Shown here piece after piece: positions 59,477 through 64,000 of a DNA stretch of 64,000 nt. Positions within the stretch are counted from its first letter, which is position 1, and each line of letters starts with the position of its first letter. The DNA comes from Datura wrightii (Eukaryota > Streptophyta > Magnoliopsida > Solanales > Solanaceae), in NCBI GenBank assembly GCA_035772735.1, contig JASDFA010000006.1:63566001-63630000 (forward strand), written 5' to 3'. The translations under genes were made by a program, and so were the position numbers. Under the pieces are notes generated by a model, which was not told the origin of the DNA, searched no databases, and worked only from the letters and a program-made list of their open reading frames with translations.

Positions 59477-60896
59477 TGTGACGTCCCAAAGGTTCCTAAG
59501 ACTAGACCCAAGGGTTGGAAGTGGTTCATGTAGAGAAGCTGGAGAATCACCTCAGAATGAGTCTTAGAATGTGTCATAGGTGCACGGTACGATCCGTACT
59601 AGGATTTGTAAAGAGAGGTCTGGAGAGTTCAACAAATTCTAAGTGAGAAGTCACGACTCGTACCAGGTTAGTGTGAGTCGTACCAAGGGACCGTGGTGTG
59701 GATTCAGAGAGTTTGGTAGGAAGTGGCCAAGAAGGCACGACTCGATTCTATGAGCCGTACAGAGGTGGTATGAATAGTACCTAGGGGGCGTAGATTAGCG
59801 ACTCAAAGGATTGACCAAAGAGGGATTTGTGACCACGGGACTCAGGACAATTTATACGTCTTTGGTATGATTCGTGGTATGGATAATACCACTGGATGGG
59901 CAATTATTAAGTGCAATCTTTCAAGGGTATTTCTAGAACTTCCTAAGCCTTTAACTCCTATGTGACGTTGTTATGGGATTCTTAAAGTTTGTATTAAGGG
60001 GTTTTGATTAGCCTAAGGACTCATTCTTCCAAAACACCGCAAGTTGAAGGTTTTCTCTCTCAAGTCAAGTTAGGGTTCATCATCTCTTCCATCTCAATTT
60101 CTCGTGTCTTAGAGAGAAGCTAAGGGATCTTCAACACAGGTATGTAGGGTTATGAATGGGGGAAATTTGTCCACCCTCATGCCCATTTCATCCCTATCTC
60201 ATGATTTTAAGTCTCCAAGCATGATCTATTGCAATTCTACAGTTAGACCCAATTCTCATGAAATCTCCTATGTTCTCCTCTGAATTCAAGTTTCTTATGA
60301 TTAAATTCATAATTTTTGATTATGATTATTTATTTCCTATTATAAACTCTCATGGGTCTATATTTTCAAGTTTATGGCGAAATTTCCCAATTATGCATGA
60401 TTTTATTAATATCAAGCTTATGAGCCCATGATTTAAGTTATGATGAATTATCAAAGTATGCATGAACATTGAAGAATTCTTATACTTACGTTTTCTGGTT
60501 TTAAGTTATGAAGTCTTATTCATCATATGTAATTTCATGACAATCAAGTTTATGTATCATGGCCAACTCAATCGTATTATTCTCATAACTATTTCACATA
60601 TGTCAAAATATGATTATGATTTCATGATTTAGATAAGACTATGCAAGACTGAATATGTTTTGACGATGATGATTATGAGCCATGTGAATGTTTTTGGGAG
60701 TAATGACAAGAATCGAGTAGGCTAAGGGTTTAAGAAAACCCTACGTCTCCGAAGTACATGTCACCATAGGTATTTATTTCATGTTCAAACACTACAGGAA
60801 TTCACGACTGATATCACGCCTTAATCATTCCTTGCATCGTGTAAGCTTTGCCCACTTGAGTGAGATTGTTGGAGCATCACATAAGCTCTATCATGA
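59477..60896 (+). repeat. Element D 3' LTR, truncated
   Basis: It starts TGTGACGTCCC. U3 carries GTACGATCCGTAC (59587-59599), CACGACTCGTACC and GTGAGTCGTACC. It ends in mid-LTR after CTCTATCATGATTTC, where a minus-strand LTR begins. Confidence 0.78.
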
Positions 60897-62121
60897 TTTC
60901 ATGACTCGAGTCTACACCCTGGATGCAACACGGTACATGGCACAACAAGTGACCCCAAGCTAACCCATGGCTTAACATCACACTAGTATATTGAATTAAA
61001 TAGATGCAGAAGTTGTGTAAACATAACTAGATAATACTTTTCAAAAGAAAAGAATACATGTCTGATAAAATACTAAAAAAACTGTGTCTGTTCTGGACAG
61101 AGTGGTACTGTACTATACTGTGGGAGAGACAACAATCGATATATAACTACGTGAGTTAGATGTGGAGTCCAATGTATACGCCCCATCGGATGAGGCCCAC
61201 TATACCTTGCCAGGGTATAGAAGATGAACTAGGTGATCACTGAATGATGCCCATTAAGGCTAAAACCTACTGTGGGAATGTAGTTTAGGAACCTAGGTGC
61301 GTTGAACCTCGGCCCGCTTAATGCTATGTCCTACTCTCACTGGAAATTTCTAACTCTGACTGCTAGGCTGATAACTCGAATCTAATTTCCGAAGACTTAA
61401 GTAAGCAATACTTATCTTGATGTAACACGAGAGTCTGAAGAACCTGATAACTGAAACTAAGGGTTCTAAGACTAGCCAGAGCAGCTTTAGCTGAAAGAGT
61501 CGTAACCATCTCAAGAACAATCTTACAACTGATAACTGAGACTATGGCGTTTTACTGAACACCTCAAGAGACTGATATAGTGAAATTGATCAGCTGACAT
61601 TTTTGTATGATAATGAAATGGCTAAGTACTAAATGGAACTGAACAATCAATAAATAAACTTTGATCATATAACTTTACTATTCTGGTGATTACAAGAACT
61701 ATTCGAATCAAGAAACATTTGTGTCTGGACAATTATGCAAGACTCTTTCAAATCAAATTTACAGATTAGGGATAAAAAACATACTTCATTGAAAGAGATA
61801 TCAACAAATTCTAGCCAGCAATAACCTTTAAGAATCACGAGAATTATAACAAGAAGAAAATTCAAGATCTAATTAACAGACAACACTAACTTCGACCCTA
61901 AGAGGGATAAAACTAATAAAGTTTTTATAAGGGTTTTAAGGCATAAGAGAAGAGCATTTCCCTTGTTAAAATCCCACATACCTGGAGTAGAATTCCTTGG
62001 AAGAACCCTTCCGAATCTGTTAAGGAATTTGCAAGCCCTAGCTTTGCTCTAAGAGAATCGTCTGAATTTACTTGTGAATTTCCTAACTGGTTTTGGAAAG
62101 AATGAGAGATAGGGTCGACAA
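60897..62121 (-). repeat. Minus-strand LTR fragment, second copy of the 24074-25887 family
   Basis: It follows 24090-25300 closely (CCAAGCTAACCCATGGCTTA, then TTCCTTGGAAGAA...). It lacks both LTR ends. The TRIM array abuts it at 62122. No gene is present. Confidence 0.75.
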
Positions 62122-64000
62122 TGTAATAGCCCAGACCGCCGCTTGTAGAAATTGTCCGCTTTGGGGCTCACCCCCTCACGGTTTTAAAACGCATCTACAA
62201 GGGAGAGGTATCCAAGCACTTATAAAGTACTCTTCGTTCTCCTCCCCAACCGATGTGGGATTTGCCTAAGGCAAGCCTCACATTCAACACCCTTGGGACT
62301 CAGCGTCCTTGCTGAGGTTTGCCCCACCACTGGCCCGACACCGGCTCTGATACCAACTGTAACAGCCCAGACCACCGCTTGTAGAAATTGTCCGCTTTGG
62401 GGCTCGCCCCTCACGGTTTTAAAACGCGTCTACAAGGGAGAGGTATCCAAACACTTAAAAAGCACTCTTTGTTCTCCTCCCCAACTGATGTGGGATTTGC
62501 CAAAGGCAAGCCTCACGCTCACCCCCCATGGGACTCAGCGCCCTCGCTGAGGTTTGCCCCACCAACGGCCCAGCACCGGCTCTGATACCAACTGTAACAG
62601 CCCAGACCGCCGCTTGTAGAAATTGTCCGCTTTGGGGCTCACCCCCTCACATTTTTAAAATGCGTCTACAAGAGAGAGGTATCCAAGCACTTATAAAGTA
62701 CTCTTCGTTCTCCTCCCCAACCGATGTGGGATTTGCCTAAGGCAAGCCTCACACTCACCCCCCCATAGGACTCAGCGTTCTCGTTGAGGTTTGCCCCACA
62801 ACCGGCCCGGCACCGTCTCTGATAACTACTATGACAGCCCAGACCGCCGCTTGTAGAAATTGTCCGCTTTGGGGCTCACCTCCTTACGGTTTTAAAACGT
62901 GTCTACAAGGGAGAGGTATCCAAGCACTTATAAAGTACTCTTCGTTCTCCTCCCCAACTGATGTTGGATTTGCCTAAGGCGAGCCACACACTCACCCCCC
63001 CTCGGGACTCAGCACCCTCGCTGAGGTTTGCCCCAACACTGGCCCGGCACCGGCTCTGATACCAACTGTAATAGCCATAGACCGCCGCTTGTAGAAATTG
63101 TCCGCTTTTGGCCTCACCCCCTCACGGTGTTTAAAATGCGTCTACAAGGGAGAGGTATCCAAGCACTTATAAAGCACTCTTCGTTCCCCTCCCCAACCGA
63201 TGTGGGATTTTCCTAAGGCAAGCCTCACACTCACCCCCCCTTGGGACTCAGCGTCCTCACTGAGGTTTGCCCCACCACCTACCCGGCACCGGCTCTGATA
63301 CCAACTATAACAGCCCAAACCGCCGCTTGTAGAAATTGTCCACTTTGGGGCTCACCCCCTCATGGTTTTAAAACGCGTCTACAAGGGAGTGGTATCCAAG
63401 CACTTATAAAGCACTCTTCGTTGTCCTCCCCAACAGATGTGGGATTTGACTAAGGCAAGCGTCACACTCACCCTCCCTTGGGAATCAGCGTCCTCGCTAA
63501 GGTTAGCCCCACCACCAGCCCGGCACCAGCTCTGATACCAACTGTAACAGCCCAGACAGCCGCTTGTAGAAATTGTCCGCTTTGGGGCTCACCCCCTCAC
63601 GGTTTTAAAACGCGTCTTCAAGGGAGAGGTACCCAAGCACTTATAAAGCACTCTTCATTCTCCTCCCCAACTGATGTGGGATTTGCCTAATGCAAGCCTC
63701 ACGCTCACCCCTCCCCCTCAGGACTCAGCACCCTCGCTGAGGTTTTCCCCACCACCGGCCCGGCACCGGCTCTGATACCAACTGTAACAGCCCTAGACCG
63801 CCGCTTGTAGAAATTGTCCGCTTTGGGGCTCACCCCCTCATGGTTTTTAAAACGCGTCTACAAGGGAGAGGTACCCAAGAACTTATAAAGCACTCTTCAT
63901 TCTCCTGCCCAACCGATGTGGGATTTGCCTAAGGCAAGTCTCACACTACTATAACAGCCCAGACGGCCGCTTGTAGAAATTGTCTGCTTTGGGGCTCACC
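62122..64000 (-). mobile_element. Tandem array of a TRIM-like miniature LTR element, more than eight units
   Basis: The period is 235-240 bp, with units starting at 62122, 62358, 62593, 62832, 63067, 63306, 63543 and 63783, and about 63951. On the minus strand each unit has an LTR of about 160 bp (TGTGAGGCTTGCC to GGGCTGTTACA) with TTATAAG inside. Next come two bases and TGGTATCAGAGCC, the tRNA-Met primer site, then about 75 bp ending in a purine tract (AAGGGGGGGTGAG) before the next LTR. So the array reads LTR-inside-LTR-inside. Between the last two LTRs (about 63947-63951) the inside is missing. It encodes nothing; peptides seen here merely repeat with the DNA. The array continues beyond the window. 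Confidence 0.85.

Noticed and set aside
62293..63690. Series of similar short peptides (MGLSVLAEVCPT type) that could be read as a repeat protein
   Set aside because: They recur with the period of the TRIM array and cross its LTR ends; each stops after about 70 residues. They are by-products of the DNA repeat.
62122..64000. Cassandra-type TRIM with 5S rRNA promoter
   Set aside because: I see no 5S RNA A or C box sequence in the units, only a TTATAAG box, so that name is not supported.
62122..64000. CRISPR-like array because of regular spacing
   Set aside because: Whole units repeat without unique spacers, and LTR parts are recognisable; the DNA is plant-like.

Overview
The window is plant nuclear DNA made almost entirely of nested and broken LTR retrotransposons. 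I see no host protein gene, no tRNA or rRNA gene and no CRISPR array. The tRNA-Met and tRNA-Asp primer sites, the Ty3/gypsy gag-pol types, the long TG...CA repeats and the TRIM-like array all point to a flowering plant. A eudicot is likely and Solanaceae (pepper-like) is my best guess, but the sequence does not prove the taxon.

Layout, left part (1-25887). A minus-strand LTR fragment (1-1968) abuts element 1, a decayed plus-strand Ty3/gypsy copy (1969-5916, LTR resuming at 15778-16488). Inside its 3' LTR sits element A (5917-15772), complete with both LTRs, tRNA-Asp primer site, polypurine tract and a TTTAT target duplication. A carries gag-protease and a second ORF but no reverse transcriptase or integrase. 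Next come a minus-strand pol fragment F (17522-19634), the 5' half of another gag-protease element G (19635 to about 23900), and a minus-strand leader plus LTR (23903-25887).

Middle and right (25888-64000). E (25888-36334) is a rearranged plus-strand gypsy copy whose 3' LTR is interrupted by a 4.4 kb solo LTR (31252-35652, TATAA duplication). D is the oldest host element here. It begins at 36335 and is interrupted twice in its integrase end, first by element 2 (41436-48964) and then by element B (49218-59135). It ends with a 3' LTR at 59477-60896. B is a minus-strand sibling of A. A truncated minus-strand LTR (60897-62121) then leads into a tandem array of a miniature LTR element that runs off the window.

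How the parts relate. Elements 1 and 2 share one internal deletion joining RT to integrase, which suggests a deletion derivative that was itself mobilised. A and B share a full layout: gag-pro frame without an ATG at the expected start, a hairpin 41 nt after its stop, a GC-rich inverted-repeat module, a candidate 5' UTR intron of about 700 nt, a second ORF with basic N-terminus and acidic C-terminus, and repeated polypurine-like tracts. All pol functions would have to come from an autonomous partner not seen here. Most stop codons that break the A and B frames are CAG-to-TAG or CGA-to-TGA changes, as expected from decay of methylated cytosines. Several unrelated LTR families carry clusters of short inverted repeats in U3; in three, a TATA box lies just downstream.
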